DNA of 64,000 nucleotides. Source: Balaenoptera acutorostrata (lineage: Eukaryota > Chordata > Mammalia > Artiodactyla > Balaenopteridae). Each line of letters starts with the position of its first letter. Position 1 is the first letter of the stretch. The DNA is taken from positions 70,143,603-70,207,602 of the forward strand of contig NC_080081.1 of NCBI RefSeq assembly GCF_949987535.1, given 5' to 3'. Below the pieces are notes generated by a model. It did not search any database. It saw only the letters and a list, made by a program, of their open reading frames with translations, and was not told the DNA's origin. The translations under genes were made by a program, and so were the position numbers. Positions 22,245 to 34,370 of the stretch are shown here, piece after piece.

Positions 22245-23460
22245 CTTGAACATTTCTTTGTTTTTGTATATTTGGGGTCTTCCCAATTTTTCCAACATTG
22301 TAAATCAGATTAGATGATTATTTTCAAGCATATAGCTTATTTCCTCCTTCTGGTTGTTTTCTAGAATAACTTTTTCAGAAAGGGATTAACTAGATCAATG
22401 AATAGATCATTTTTATAATTTTTGAAAATGGTTGCCATGTTACTTTAAAAAATACTTATTATGGAAAATATATGCAAAGTAAATGGAACTGGATAATGAG
22501 CCCCTATGTATCTATCATTCAACATCAACAACTATCAACTTTCTACTATTCCTGTTTCATCTATGCCTCACCCTAGTCCCCCATTGAAAACTACACTCCA
22601 GTTTGTTTATCCAGTCACCTTTTGATGGACATTTGAACCACTTCCAATTTGGCTGTTATGAGTAAAACTACTGTAATCATTCATGTAAAATTTTTCATTT
22701 TGACAGTATGTTTTCATTTTTCTGGTGTGGAATTTTGAGTTGTATGGTTAAGTGTAATTTTAGGCTTATAAGGAACTATAAAATCTTTTCTAAAGTTGTT
22801 AAACTATTTTATATTCTCATCAGCAATGCATGAGAGTTACAGTTGCTCCATATCCTCATCAACACTTATAGTTGTCAGACATTTTCAATATTAGTCATTC
22901 TAGTGATATTTCATGGTTTAATTTGCGACTCTGATGACGATGATGTTGAATATCTTTTCATGTTCTTAGCGGCCATTCATATATCTTTTCTGTGAAGTAA
23001 TTGTTCAGATCTTTTGCCTTTTATCTTACTGGATTTTTGGCCTTTGTATCATGAAGTTTGTTAAATAGTCTGGATGTAAGTCCTCTGTTGGAAATATGTA
23101 TTGAGAATATCTTCTCCTGGTCTTGGGCCTCCTTGTCATTTTATTAACAATGTCTTTTGAAGATCAGAAGTTTTTAATTTTGATAAGGTCCAATTTACCA
23201 AAATTTTTTGTGCTTTATATTTTTGTGTCCTAAGAAGTTTTGTGATGCAAAAGTTGCATGAGTTTTCTCCTGTATTTTCTTGTAGAAGTTTTATAGTTTG
23301 GGGATTTATGTTTAAGTTTAGAACCTTTTGGAAATAATTTTTGTGTTGTGAGTAAGCATTGGTGTTCTTTTTTTAATGTAAATATCTAGTTATCCCATTA
23401 CTTATTGAAAAGATTATTCATCCCCCTTGGCACCTTTGTTGAAAATCAACTCACCTACAA
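22245..23460 (-). mobile_element. Old L1 LINE fragment(s), antisense
   Basis: The reversed L1 3' UTR appears at about 22440-22560 ('ctatgtatctatcattcaac'). It continues into the ORF2 C-terminal region: 'cctcatcaacacttatagtt', 'gatgttgaatatcttttcat', 'gtctggatgtaagtcctctg', 'ggcacctttgttgaaaatca'. The preceding 22245-22435 looks like a second, L1ME-type piece. It is highly divergent, with no ORF retained. Confidence 0.75.
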
Positions 23461-24499
23461 TAAATCTTTTAGTTTAATATCATTCAGAGCCATTCTCCTT
23501 CTCTAGTTAAAGCTGAAATTATATAGAAATTAGTACTAGAAGTGGTTCTAGAGGAACAGAACCTTAGAAAGTGTGGTGGGGAGGTCTATAATGGTTCTGG
23601 GTTATCTGAAATTGATTAGATTTAAAAGCAATAATGACCTTATTTCCATTGGTAAAGGGAGGGGACACAGGTAGTCCATGGCATGTAGGCAAAACAGTTA
23701 CTTAAATTACGCCCTCTTGTAAGCAAATGCTTACAGAAAGAAGGTAAAATTTTGAGTGACCATGTATTTGTTGTTGTAGAGTATTTTATTATGAATAAAG
23801 AGTTTACTAGGTTTGACTGGTTGATTCTATGTTCACTCACTAGAGAATCTGACACTTTTTCAGAAAGAAAATTATGAGCCCAGAGATTTAAATTGAAGAT
23901 GAAGACTAGTCACCAGAAATATTCTGTGATTTCCCTAAAAGAAATCCTTATCTTATATGTCACAGATTTCTGAAAACCAGATCCAGAGACTAATTCAATG
24001 GGTGACAGAATTACAATTTATCTGTAGGTGGTGATGGGCAATGGCATGACTGGTGATCAGAGTGGACAATTTTATATGGCATACACTTCCCTTCCAAAGG
24101 AAATGAAAATGGTAATTCTTACTGATGTAGCTAGTGAGACAGCATTTGCAGGATTCCTATGTAATTTTTAACCACTATGTTTGACAATAAGATTTGGAGA
24201 CCATTTTATCTGCAGTAAACCTTGAAAATATTTGCATCCATAAATTACAAAAAAGATAAATTCTGAGGTCAAGGGGAAAGTATGTGCCATTAATGGACCT
24301 TAGGCAATGTGATGAACAGCTCAGCTTACTATATTGAGGATGTGACCGATACAGGGCTGTCTTGGACACAGAATGCAAAAACATAAGTGACAAACCAAGT
24401 AAGTTGAATAAATGGATTTTGATGATAAAGTTCAATCTGAGGCCTATATTGAAAATATTTAATGGTTCTAAGTAGTAGTAAAAAATGAGCAAGTGTGCT
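23461..24499. other. Unassigned; possible decayed ERVL internal sequence
   Basis: 'agtactagaagtggttctag' near 23550 resembles the primer-site-adjacent sequence of ERVL/MaLR elements, but no LTR is attached and the following kilobase is not recognisable. It could equally be single-copy DNA. Confidence 0.25.
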
Positions 24500-24695
24500 T
24501 TATAATGGGAAGACATGGGGTGTGTTGGAGCCAGACTAACCTTGTTTTGGACCTTGCCTGCAACATTTATTAGCTGTGTAATCTTTGACAAGGTACTTAG
24601 ATCCTTCACTGTAGAAATGGAAATAAACGTACCGTGCAAGGTTTTTACAGAAGATGAAATGAGGTAAAGTCTAAAGCTGCAGATGGTAGGTGCCA
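24500..24695 (+). mobile_element. MIR SINE
   Basis: 'ttggagccagactaaccttg', 'ttattagctgtgtaatcttt', 'gacaaggtacttagatcctt' and 'tgtagaaatggaaataaacg' are in MIR order on the + strand. Confidence 0.8.
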
Positions 24696-24794
24696 TAAAA
24701 TTTTCTCTCCCCAAACTATTGATCAATTTTCTTCCTAGGTATTATTTTAGGCAATTAGGGGGAAAATTTACACTTTTAGGCTAATCAACTAAAC

Positions 24795-24957
24795 CAGCGT
24801 TTCTCAAACCTTAGCATGCATTTGATTTACCTGGGATCTTGTTAAAGTGTAGATTGTGCTTCAGGAGGTCTGAGGAAGGGCCTGAGATACTGCATTTCTA
24901 ACACAATCCCAGGCAATATCAACACTGCATTCTGCAGACCTCTGTTGAGTAGCAAAG
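24795..24957 (+). mobile_element. MER5A-type hAT MITE
   Basis: 'cagcgtttctcaaacc', 'ttagcatgcatttgatttac', 'gaagggcctgagatactgca' and 'tttctaacacaatcccaggc' follow MER5A from its left terminus almost to the right one ('ctctgttgagtagcaaag'). It is non-autonomous and has no transposase. Confidence 0.85.
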
Positions 24958-25005
24958 AGCCAAATCATAGTAACTGCTTTTGTGACACAGTGATAGTGTC
25001 CTTGG

Positions 25006-25473
25006 TGTAAAAATTAATAAACAGAAACCCTATTTAAAATGGAGTCGGAGTCGGGAAGCCAGAAGGGGAAGCTCTCATGAACTACCACTAGGGGTCAACA
25101 GAAGACCCAACAGGAAGAGAGGTACCTTTGCATCTCCAACAGGAAGGAGGTTTACTCAGCAGCACTTTACTACTCAGCAGGAGGAATGAAAAATTCCTCC
25201 TTGCCCAGCAACAGCCGAGCCAATGAGAGACTGTCACAACTCAGCCAATGAAAAGCCACTACACTTTGAACTCCCAGTTTCCTCCAATGGACTTTTTATT
25301 TATAATAGCCCCTCCCAACTCCACTTATCCTCTATAAAAGAAGGCTCCCCTCCTTTCTCCAGACTTGCCTGTGATTTGCCATAGATTGCATTTCCTGAAT
25401 TGCTAGTCATTGCTGTTCCCTAATCCATTTTTGCTGGTAAAATAAGTGGCTGTTTTATTGTTTTAAGTCAACA
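25006..25473 (+). mobile_element. Solo LTR of an ERV1/gammaretrovirus-like element
   Basis: A 468-bp segment starts TG (25006) and ends CA (25473). It is flanked by the exact 4-bp repeat 'ttgg' at 25002-25005 and 25474-25477, the size made by gammaretroviral integrases. Inside are two CCAAT boxes (25219-25224 and 25244-25249) and a TATA box 'tataaaag' at 25333-25340, spaced as in an LTR U3. Downstream is a U5-like 'tggctgttttattgttttaa'. No viral gene is present, so this is a solo LTR left by recombination between LTRs. I do not recognise the exact family. Confidence 0.85.
25333..25340 (+). promoter_or_regulatory. LTR TATA box
   Basis: 'tataaaag' lies 84 bp downstream of the second CCAAT box within the solo LTR. 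It could still direct initiation near 25360-25370 if the LTR is not silenced. Confidence 0.6.
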
Positions 25474-25477
25474 TTGG

Positions 25478-27378
25478 GTAAGGACTTGATGCTGCAGGAA
25501 TGGGCTGGCTTTCAGGTCAGATCAGATCTTAGAGTACTCTGTTAGACTATTTGACTGTTATATTGATCTCTATATAATATCCTGTGGTTTGGGTGAAATG
25601 ATGAGTTCTTGATTGAATGGGCCAGAAATTCACCCAAAATATAAACAGACACATATGTGTAAACACAATCTTAACTCTCATTACAAAATTGAAACAAAGA
25701 AACAAGCTTGTGATATTCTCTGTCACTAAAATCTACTTTACCTGGCTTAATTTTTTTTTAAATAAAGAATTATGTATGCGCGTGAGGTTCTTTTGTTTTT
25801 TTGTCTTATCCTTTGATAGTTAGTGATGCAATCAAGACATTTAGAAAGTACAAAGACCTAGTTTTAGTTGAGACTCTTAGTAATTTTGAATTGCAATCTT
25901 TTTATTTTATTTTTTTTCAAGGGCTGAGTTGCAGAACATTGGTTATACCAACTAATTTCATGGTTCATGATTGAGCATAAGGCTTTAATTCAATTGTGGA
26001 CATTTAAAAGATATTTTAAACAGCAAGCACAGTGCAAATTCTTAATATTCAGCCAGAAATGAGGCATTGTTGTTTATAACAGCAGCAAAAAGATTTGCAA
26101 CCACCTAGTCATTAGGTTTTTAAAAAAATCTATCACACTGGAGGAGAAGACTTAATTCATGCAATGTAGGAAGAAAAAGATTACTGTGAATTGAATTTTA
26201 GAGGGCAGAGATTACTGAGAGGAAACCAGCACCCTTACTGTGAAAAAATCATTTTAAAACTACGAGAGGCAAACAAACTCTATAAATATGAATGGACTGA
26301 TGATTTCATGAATCTTTATAATTTTTATTTATAATCTTTTAAGCTTTCATCTTCTAGCTAACTTCTAGCTACATTTTGTACTGGAAGAAAAAATTTAAAA
26401 GTAAAAGTGATATTTAAAAAGATGGCTAAGGACCAATTTCCAAATGTATTCAGCAAAAGAAAAATGTTAAACATTAAACCTCCTAGCTCTGGGCCTCCAG
26501 CTGCCTAACAAAGCACACACATCTAAGCAGAGGGTATGAACTGTAGTCACATGGTTTTCCTACGATCTACTTGACCTCAAACATCCAGGTGGAAGCTGAA
26601 ACACTCCACCACTCAGCTTTTTCTAAATAATAGATATGAAGCTTCTTGTAGGTAACAGACTTTAGAAGGCCAAAATTTTTTTAGTTCTCTGTGGAGGTCA
26701 TAATATCAATTTAACTTTCAATTACCTTAAAACAATTCTAGCTTTAAGGAAGGAAATAATGTTAAAGCTTTTGGCTTTGAAAGGAAGGCTTCAAATAACC
26801 CACCAACAGAAAAGTATTTTGCTTTTTGTAATTAAAAAGTTAAGCCTAATAAAAATGGAGCTTTAATCCTTTTTTTAAATAAAGGTTATAGGCTACATGA
26901 TTCCAGTTTTGAATTCCTAATGCAGTTTTTCACTGTGTCTACAGTACTGTATAAGAGCCAAGCAACATTCAGTTCATTCAGTTCCTAGCCCTCCTGTCAT
27001 GGAAAGCATAGTGGGAGGCATATCTGAATACCTGGTTCCAGGCCTAGATTGGTTATTGGACCCTGGGTTTATCACTGCACCTCCCCTGGACCTTAGCTTC
27101 CTTATATGTGAAACAATAATGTTGGTGATAACAAAAGTGACATAGCTAGCAAGTAGTAAGGTTATAAGTAAGAAGTTAGTAGTAAGCCATGAAACGAGGA
27201 TGAGAACAGCTGTTAGATCGCAAGTCTGTATTCCACCACTGTGCTATCCTGCCTCAGGTAGACTAGCTGATATTTGCAGCTCCAAAATGATATATGACCG
27301 TATTTCCATTTTTCCTCCAGACAAATGCCTACGTAAACCATTAAGCAAGATTGTTTTTCATCTTAGTTTTTAATATTT
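25478..27378. other. Mostly unassigned DNA
   Basis: About 1.9 kb, AT-rich. A weak sense MIR-like segment lies at about 27000-27150 ('cttagcttccttatatgtga'). No gene signal. Confidence 0.5.
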
Positions 27379-27391
27379 CTAGGGATAGCAT

Positions 27392-27619
27392 CTTTTTAAA
27401 AAAATTATTTTATATTGGGGCACAGTTGGTTAACAATGTTGTTAGTTTCAGGTGTACAGCAAAGTGATTCAGTTATACATATGCATGTATCTATTCTTTT
27501 TCAAATTCTTTTCCCATTTAGGTTATTACAGAATATTGAGCAGAGTTCACTATGCTATACAGTAGGTCCTTGTTGGTTATCTATTTTAAATATAGTGGTG
27601 TGTACATGTCAATCCCAAT
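27392..27619 (-). mobile_element. 5'-truncated artiodactyl-type L1 with target duplication
   Basis: Reversed L1 3' end: 'gtttcaggtgtacagcaaag', 'tgattcagttatacatatgc', 'ctatacagtaggtccttgtt'. Only 228 bp were copied. The direct repeat 'ctagggatagcat' at 27379-27391 and 27620-27632 shows a target-primed insertion. Confidence 0.92.
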
Positions 27620-27904
27620 CTAGGGATAGCATTTTAAAAAGTTCATAAAAGAAGTCTATTTATATAGCCCCAGTTATGGCAAAAGTGTTTCTTCTTGTTT
27701 AAATATACTCTTTTGACACAATTCTAGCACATTTCTTTAAATATGCCTACTTATAATTGTGATAATGTGTTACATATGTGGAAATAGGCTATCTTGTATA
27801 CTGTCTTTCTTAGCACAAATATTCATGTTTTCACAAATCCATGTCTTTTCTCCTAGCTTTGTGGCTTCCCCTTCTCCTCACCACAGTTTTCCCTCATTCC
27901 TCTA

Positions 27905-28450
27905 ATCTGTTTAGTCAAAATGTGCACACATTTAAGTGCTACTACATGTCAGGCACTGTCTTAGATGCTGGGACTATCAAAGTGAACAATTTCTCCAGAA
28001 ATTTATAGGCTAATAATTAAGACAAACAAGTAACAGATTGTTATAATATTAAGCATGATGATTTCATGTGATAGGTGCTATACAAATATCAAAAGGAAGT
28101 ACTACTTCATTCACTGGAGAGTAAAAAAAAGTTCCCCCAAAGAGGGGATGCTTGAGATGAATCTTGAAGGGAGAAGAAGAGGAAAGCGATTCTGAATAGC
28201 AGGGATATCACGCACGCACATGTAAGCAAAAGAGGCGTTCAGAGCACAGTGCTCGGGAAATACACAGGTAGTTGGCAATGGCTGCCCCCAAGAGCTTGGG
28301 TCAGGAATGGCAAGAAGTGAAGCTGAAGAGGTGGGCTGAGTTCAGGTAACGAAAGGCCTGTGTATTCAACTAGCACATTTAAACTTGACTCCCAACACTC
28401 TGGAGAACAGTGAAAGATTTAAAGCATGGGAGTGACATGATCAGATAGCC
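27905..28450 (-). mobile_element. L2 LINE 3' part, antisense
   Basis: 'tactacatgtcaggcactgt', 'cttagatgctgggactatca', 'tgatttcatgtgataggtgc', 'cttgagatgaatcttgaagg' and 'gggagtgacatgatcagata' are in the order of reversed L2. The right third is less certain. Confidence 0.65.
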
Positions 28451-28629
28451 ATTTTCTGATAATCTTCTTGAGAGAGAAAGTGCTAGGAAACATCAAAGAT
28501 GCTGTATAAATGAGATTTTCCTTTTCTGTATTAATAACCATACCAAAGCCAGTTCCTGACCTCAGCAGGGAAATTTCATTCAGAGTATACGTTCTGTGTG
28601 GAAATCATTATTTCTCAGAATTAATTTTT

Positions 28630-29140
28630 CCCAGCTTTAGTGAGATATAATTGACATACAACATTGTGTAGGTTTAAGATATACAATATAATAATTTGAT
28701 ACATGCAAAATGATTGCAAAATGATTACCATAATAATGTTAGGTAACCCATACTTCACCTCACATTATTATCCTGTGTGTGGGGGGAGAACTTTAAGATC
28801 TATTCTTTTAACAACTTTCAGGTATACAATACAGTATCATTAAATATAATCACCATGCTGTTCATTAGATCCCCAGAATTTATTCATTTTATAACTGGAA
28901 TTTAGTATCCTTTGACTACCTTCACCTATTTCCCCTACTCACTCTACTCCTGTCAACCACAAATACTCTCTGTTTCTTTGAGTTTTTTTTTCCTTTTAGA
29001 GTCCATATACAAGTGAGATCTTATAGTATTTGTCTTTGTCTGACTTACCTCACTTAGCATAATGCCCTCAGGTTTGTCCATTTGGTCACAAATGGCAGGA
29101 TTTCCTTCTTTTTCTGGCTAAATAATATTCCATTGTGGGG

Positions 29141-29180
<40 letters not shown>

Positions 29181-30035
29181 ACATTTTCTCTGCCCATTCA
29201 TTTGTTGATGGACACATGTTGTTTCCATGTCTTGGCTATTGTGAATAACGCTTTAATGAACATCGGGTATAGATATCTCTTTGACATAGTGATTTCATTT
29301 CCGTTAGATATATACGCAGAAGTATATATACCCAGAAGTATGCTGGATTATATGGTAGTTCTATTTTTAATTTTTTGAGGAACCTCTATTATTGTTTTCC
29401 ATAATGGCTGCACCAATTTACATTCCCACCAACAGTGTACAAGGCTTTTCTTTTTTTCACATCCTCTTTAACACTTGTTATGTCCTCTCTTTTTGATAAC
29501 AGCCTTTTTGACAGGTATGATATAGTATCTTATTGTGGTTTTGATTTGTATTTCCTTGATGATTAGTGATGTTGAGCACCTTTTTCATGTGCCTGTTGGC
29601 CATTCATATATATCTTTTCTGAAAAAATGTCTATTCAGATCCTTTGCCCATTATTTGTTTTTTTACTGTCGAGTTGTATGAGTTCTTTATATATTTGGGA
29701 TATTAAACCCTTATCAGATATATGATTTGCAAATATTTTCTCCCATTCAGTAGGTTGTCTTTCATTTTGTTCACCATCTCTTTTGCTGTGCAGAAACTTT
29801 TTAGTTTGGTGTAATCCCACCTATTAATTTTGCTTTTATTGTTTGTGCTTTTGGTGTTAATATCCAAAACATCATTGCCAAGACCACTGTTAAGGAACTT
29901 TCTATATTTTCTTCCATGAATTTTATAGTTTCAGGTCTTACATTTAAGTCTTTAGTCCATTTCAAGTTAATTTTTGTGTATGGTTTAAAATAGGAGTTCA
30001 GTTTCATTCTTTTGCATGTAGATAAGAATTGACCA
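28630..30035 (-). mobile_element. L1 LINE 3' part, antisense
   Basis: Reversed L1 3' UTR from 'ccagctttagtgagatataa', then the ORF2 C-terminal end: 'aataatattccattgtgggg', 'attcccaccaacagtgtaca', 'tattaaacccttatcagata'. It stops near 30030 at 'gcatgtagataagaattgac'. It is 1.4 kb and 5' truncated. A (TA)n run at 29150-29177 lies inside it. Confidence 0.92.
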
Positions 30036-30049
30036 CTTTTATCAGGCAC
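29635..30049 (-). pseudogene. L1 ORF2 C-terminal remnant
   Basis: Two overlapping minus-strand frames (29801-30049 and 29635-29820) encode parts of the L1 ORF2 C-terminus: 'LSTCKRMKLNSYFKPYTKIN', 'DLNVRPETIKFMEENI' and '[20 protein letters not shown]'. The frame shifts between them and no start or catalytic domain is present. Confidence 0.85.
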
Positions 30050-30050
30050 C

Positions 30051-30850
30051 TGTGAGGGCCAGCAAGCCTGATGGGGAGAAGGGAGTCACCTGGGAATGTA
30101 GAAAGCCAGGCCTGGGGGATCAGCCTGACTGTGGGTCTGGCTTTTCATAATAGCCAAAATCAGAATTTTATTGTAATCACCCTGACTTGATCCAGTTTAG
30201 TTCAGTCTATAAGAGAGCCTCATCTTTGTGTGGGAGCTGTGTTTGATCTGAGTTATACTCATAGCTGCACTGGTGGAAATTTTGTGACTCCAAATGAAGG
30301 TCTGGCTGCAGACATGAAGGACCCCTGCCATTGGCTAAGGGTTTGCAGTGCACTGTGCACCCTCTTGAGGAGGGGTCCAAGGAGCATAGGTGATTGGCTT
30401 GGATAGGGGTCCAAGCATGAGAACTAGAGTTTATTCACAAAACCAGCAGAGACCCTGGCCATGAGGTCCAGCCAACATTTTGGATTAGGGGTGAGAAGAA
30501 AGTCTCAGGAATCATGGCAGCACCTAGAAATATCAAATTTGTACTGCCTTAGGCTTTTAGGACTACATCCCAACCCTTGTCCCTGATGGAGCTCTTATGC
30601 TGTCACACCTGGTTATTCTTGTTCCAAGAGCTGAGTGTGTAAAGATCTTCAATGCCTGCCCCCAACTGGTGCTACACAAGTTGGGGTTATTAGTAGAAAA
30701 GTCACTGGGTGAATCACTCAGGCCCTGGCAGTGTGCTCGTAAGATTCACTTCTTGTCATTAATAGGATTATCAAACAATCTAAAGCTTATTCTTTGCTTC
30801 TATTCTAAATTTATCTTTTCCTCTTAATAAATAACTGCTCTTAGTATGGT
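30051..30850 (+). mobile_element. Possible LTR-retroelement remnant, family unknown
   Basis: It begins 'tgtgagggccagcaagcctg'. A TATA-like 'ctataagagagcc' lies at about 30209, followed by 'gagctgtgtttgatctgagt'. It ends near 'cctcttaataaataactgct'. The composition is higher in GC than the adjacent L1 and the layout is LTR-like, but I found no target duplication and no clear CA end. Confidence 0.35.
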
Positions 30851-31959
30851 ATGAAATTATTTTTGTTACCATTTGCTTTTTGAGATTAGACTAATTTCTA
30901 CTGATTTCATCGCTCATCATTATTGTTTTTGCTTCATAGTCCATTAATAATTTTACGTGGATTTACCTTTCAATTCTATAATAAATAAATTTAAAGATAA
31001 CAAAAGAAGGGACTCTTCATATAAAGCTCAATTCAATGTGTAGTTTCTCACTTATTTTAGTAAGATGTTACAAATGCCTTTCATTCAAAATTGTAGTTAA
31101 AATTGTGTGTTGGAAAATTAGTAACTTTTTGAATAAACTTTTTTGCTTCTTGTTGATGTTCAAGTTCCTCTTTCAACTCTTCGACGATATATTTTAGGGT
31201 CCTAAAAAGGTCGTTTTATCTAGGTTGTAGGGCTTGAACAGCTTTGTAATGGAGACACCATCTTGTTACACTTAAATTCTTAAAAAGCAATCAGAATGAC
31301 ATATTCATAACTGTTTCAACCTACTGAGTAGTCAACAGTTTTAGGTGCTGTGGCAGCAGCTTCTTCTCTAGAGCAATTAAGGGAATAAGCTATGCAAAGC
31401 ACATACTATAAATACTTATTAAAGTTCTTAAAGTGTGTTTGCAGCCTTTTGTCCTTACTTTTTGTATAGTTGCATTGCCATATGACTATCCATGAACTGT
31501 AATTCAATGGCAGGTTACAGCTACCCAGAACTAGTTTCACTTTGTGGACTCTTAGAAGCATTTTATGTTTCAGGTATCTTCTGATGGTGAAAAAGTTAAA
31601 AATTGCCATAGAGTTTTTCCCTTATAAAAGTAGGGCACAATAATTGCCAACTGACCTGTGCTTGTCACAACCAGTGTAGAATCTATCAATAAGATGGTGG
31701 TTAGCGTGTTCCTGCAAGCTGTTCCTATACAGAGGTGGCAAGCAGTAACTTTGTACAAGGAAGAGGATGTGAACCACAGAAATATGGCTTATTGAACCTA
31801 CTAAATATATTCATAACTCTACCTCCCATTAGCCAAGTTCCAGAAATGACCCTGGCCATCCCATTACTACTTGACTAGGAAAAAATTTGCTAAGGTCGAC
31901 CCTGGTTCTTGGAAGGGGCCAGAATAAGTGAGTCCTCTGGCCTTGGAACTCAGTTCTTG
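30851..31959. other. No feature seen
   Basis: AT-rich unassigned DNA. Overlapping short minus-strand frames at 31406-31758 are not recognisable. Confidence 0.5.
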
Positions 31960-33030
31960 GTCAGATTTTCTTTTCTGTCAGTTCTCTCTTTCTGATCTAT
32001 AAACTTATCCAGTCCCAAGACTTTAAATCCAACAATTTCAACAGATTTCAAATTTATAGTTGTAGATATAGTTAATTGCCAACTTGACAATTTTGTTTGG
32101 ATGTCTAATATTCCTTTCAATATTAATATTGAATATTTGCAAAATGCAGATTTTGATAGCTATCTCCTCAACTCATTCCTACACCCCCACTATCCCTGTG
32201 CCAAAGTAGCCCCCTCTCAGTCTTTCCCTTCTCCATATATGGTACCATCATCCACTTAGTTGCTAAAGCCTCAAAAGTAGGAATTATTCTTTATTCTTTC
32301 TCTTCCCTCTCTTCTCCTCTCCAGCAGCAAGTCCTGTGGGTTTCATCTTCAATGTATCTCAAGTTCTTTTTTTCTCTACATATCTAGTCCACTACCTTGG
32401 ATCAGGCTGCCATTATATCTTACGTCTTGATCTGCCACTCTTAACCTTTTCTAATCTGTGAATTGGATTATGTCCCTTCCCTGCTTAAGACCCTTCACTT
32501 GGCTCCTTCTTCCTTCAGATAATGAAGCCCTTGCTATTTACTGTGGTTTACAAGGTTCTGCTCATCTTCTCATCTTTCCAACCTCATCTCATTCTACTCT
32601 CCTATGTATTCACTAAGCAACTGCACACTGTGTTCTTCATGTTCCTTAAACACACCAGGTCCTTTTGTGCTTTGAGCTCTTATTTTCAGCTTGGGGCTGG
32701 AATGATTTTTGCCACTTCTCTTCATTCTTATTTTTCAGATCTCAAGGCAAAGGTCACCTTTGCAGGGAGGACTTCTCTTAGTCCTCTCTCTAAAGTAGCT
32801 TCCCCCAGGTACTCTATTGCATCACTCTGCCTATTTCTTTTACTGTACTCAAACTGTGATTATCTAACTCATTATTTCTTATTTGTTGACTGTTTACCCC
32901 ACAAGAATGTAACTACTCTGAGAGCAGAGTCTTGGACCCACTTGCTCACACTGAATCCTCAGAGCCTAGCTTAGTGCTCATATCTAGTAAGAGCTTAATA
33001 AATGTTTATTAAATGAATGAATGCTTGGAC
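31960..33030 (+). mobile_element. Long L2 LINE fragment
   Basis: About 1.07 kb follows L2 in sense: 'ttggatgtctaatattcctt', 'cagcagcaagtcctgtgggt', 'ttggatcaggctgccattat', 'aattggattatgtcccttcc', and the classic end 'agagcttaataaatgtttat' plus 'taaatgaatgaatg'. The 150-codon frame at 32522-32974 lies wholly inside it and is chance, with no RT or endonuclease motif. Confidence 0.88.
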
Positions 33031-33149
33031 ATTTTTTTCTTCCCTGTAAAATAAGTAGCACAGCTTTTCCCAGTTCATAGAAAGGTGAGAATTAGTAGAA
33101 TCAATGTTTTCATGAGCACGATGAGATATTTTCTTTTTCTGACTAAATT

Positions 33150-34045
33150 TGTGCTCTTAGGTTCTCATTTTCCTTCTCTTCTCCTTCTTCTTCTTATGAT
33201 CCTGGGTCCCCTTCCCTCCCACTGTTCTCACCTGTGACTGCACCTATTATCGATGTCTCCATACTCTACATTTCTAGTTCTCACTTCCATGCTGAACACA
33301 AACCTGTGTTCCCAACAGATGCAAAGTGGAATTAAATTTTTCCTTCAAATAAATCTGTTTCTTCTTTTGTGTTAATAATGTCAACATTTTTCTGAGATGC
33401 TCAGAGTGTCATTCTCAGCCGTCCTCTTTCACCTCCTAAAACAAACTGGTTAACAAGACTATTGCTCTATCTTCCAAATGTACTTTGAATTTTTCCAGTC
33501 CTTCCAATTCCCAGGGCTTCTACCCTAATACGGAACCTCACTATCCACGACCTCAGGTGTCAGGCCTTCTAACAGACCTTTCCAAATCCAATATTTCCCC
33601 TGATCATAGTATTCTTCCAATTACTACCTAGATCATCTTTTCAAATATAGTTGTTGATACTCCCTTGCTTGGAAATCTTTGAAGTTCCCTCAGCTTCAGA
33701 GTATAAACCAAAGTCCTTGGCAAATCCTTCAAGGCTCTCTGTAATCTGGTCTCAATACATTTTCCAGTCTTCTAGTCCATGATAATCCATTGCAACTGCA
33801 TTCAGTGCAGTGGACACGCCTTAAGATCCCTTACTATTTGAATTAACTCATGCTTTACTCTATGACAGGATTATCTCCTCCTCAAATGTGTACCAGTTAA
33901 AAGCTTATTATTTTAAAGGGATAACTCAAAACCACTCTCCCCCCAAAGCCATTCCCAGTTGGTTTTCATCTGTTATTTGCTATTTTGCTATGAAAACTCT
34001 TATTGCATTCTTCCTTGTGTCCTGTATTTTTAACCCCTTGGGTTT
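33150..34045 (+). mobile_element. Second L2 LINE fragment
   Basis: 'tcagagtataaaccaaagtc', 'cttggcaaatccttcaaggc', 'tctctgtaatctggtctcaa' and 'cccccaaagccattcccagt' are L2 in sense. The left limit is uncertain; 33420 onwards is solid. It is a separate copy from the previous one, since the same L2 section (the 'ccaaagtcctt' region) occurs in both. Confidence 0.75.
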
Positions 34046-34069
34046 TGTTTTGTTTTTTTTTTTTTTTAA

Positions 34070-34366
34070 AGAAATTCACGTTCTTTTATTTATTTATTTA
34101 TGACTGTGTTGAGTCTTCGTTTCTGTGCGAGAGCTTATCTCCAGTTGCGGCGAGTGGGGACCACTCTTCATCGCGGTGCGCGGGCCTCTCTCTGTCGCGG
34201 CCTCTCTTGTTGCGGAGCACAGGCTCCAGACGCGCAGGCTCAGTAATTGTGGCTCACGGGCCCAGTTGCTCCGTGGCATGTGGGATCTTCCCAGACCGGG
34301 GCTCGAACCCGTGTCACCTGCATTGGCAGGCAGATTCTCAACCACTGCGCCACCAGGGAAGCCCCT
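34070..34366 (-). mobile_element. CHR SINE inserted next to or in an L1 poly(A) tail
   Basis: Minus-strand CHR SINE with body 34084-34364 and '(ttta)n' tail at 34085-34100. Both sides carry 'tg' plus a long T run plus 'aa' (34051-34069 and 34369-34385), so the target duplication falls in homopolymer and its limits are ambiguous. The 'gaaattcacgttc' between tail and T run is not SINE consensus. Confidence 0.93.
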
Positions 34367-34370
34367 GTTG

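Noticed and set aside
24175..24726. 183-codon minus-strand open frame, the longest in the window
   Set aside because: It overlaps a sense MIR (24500-24695), has no recognisable domain, and AT-rich DNA gives leucine/isoleucine/serine-rich chance frames. No splice or promoter context.
32522..32974. 150-codon plus-strand open frame
   Set aside because: Lies wholly within an L2 3' region on the sense strand. It shows no L2 endonuclease or RT motif and is a frame through non-coding L2 sequence.
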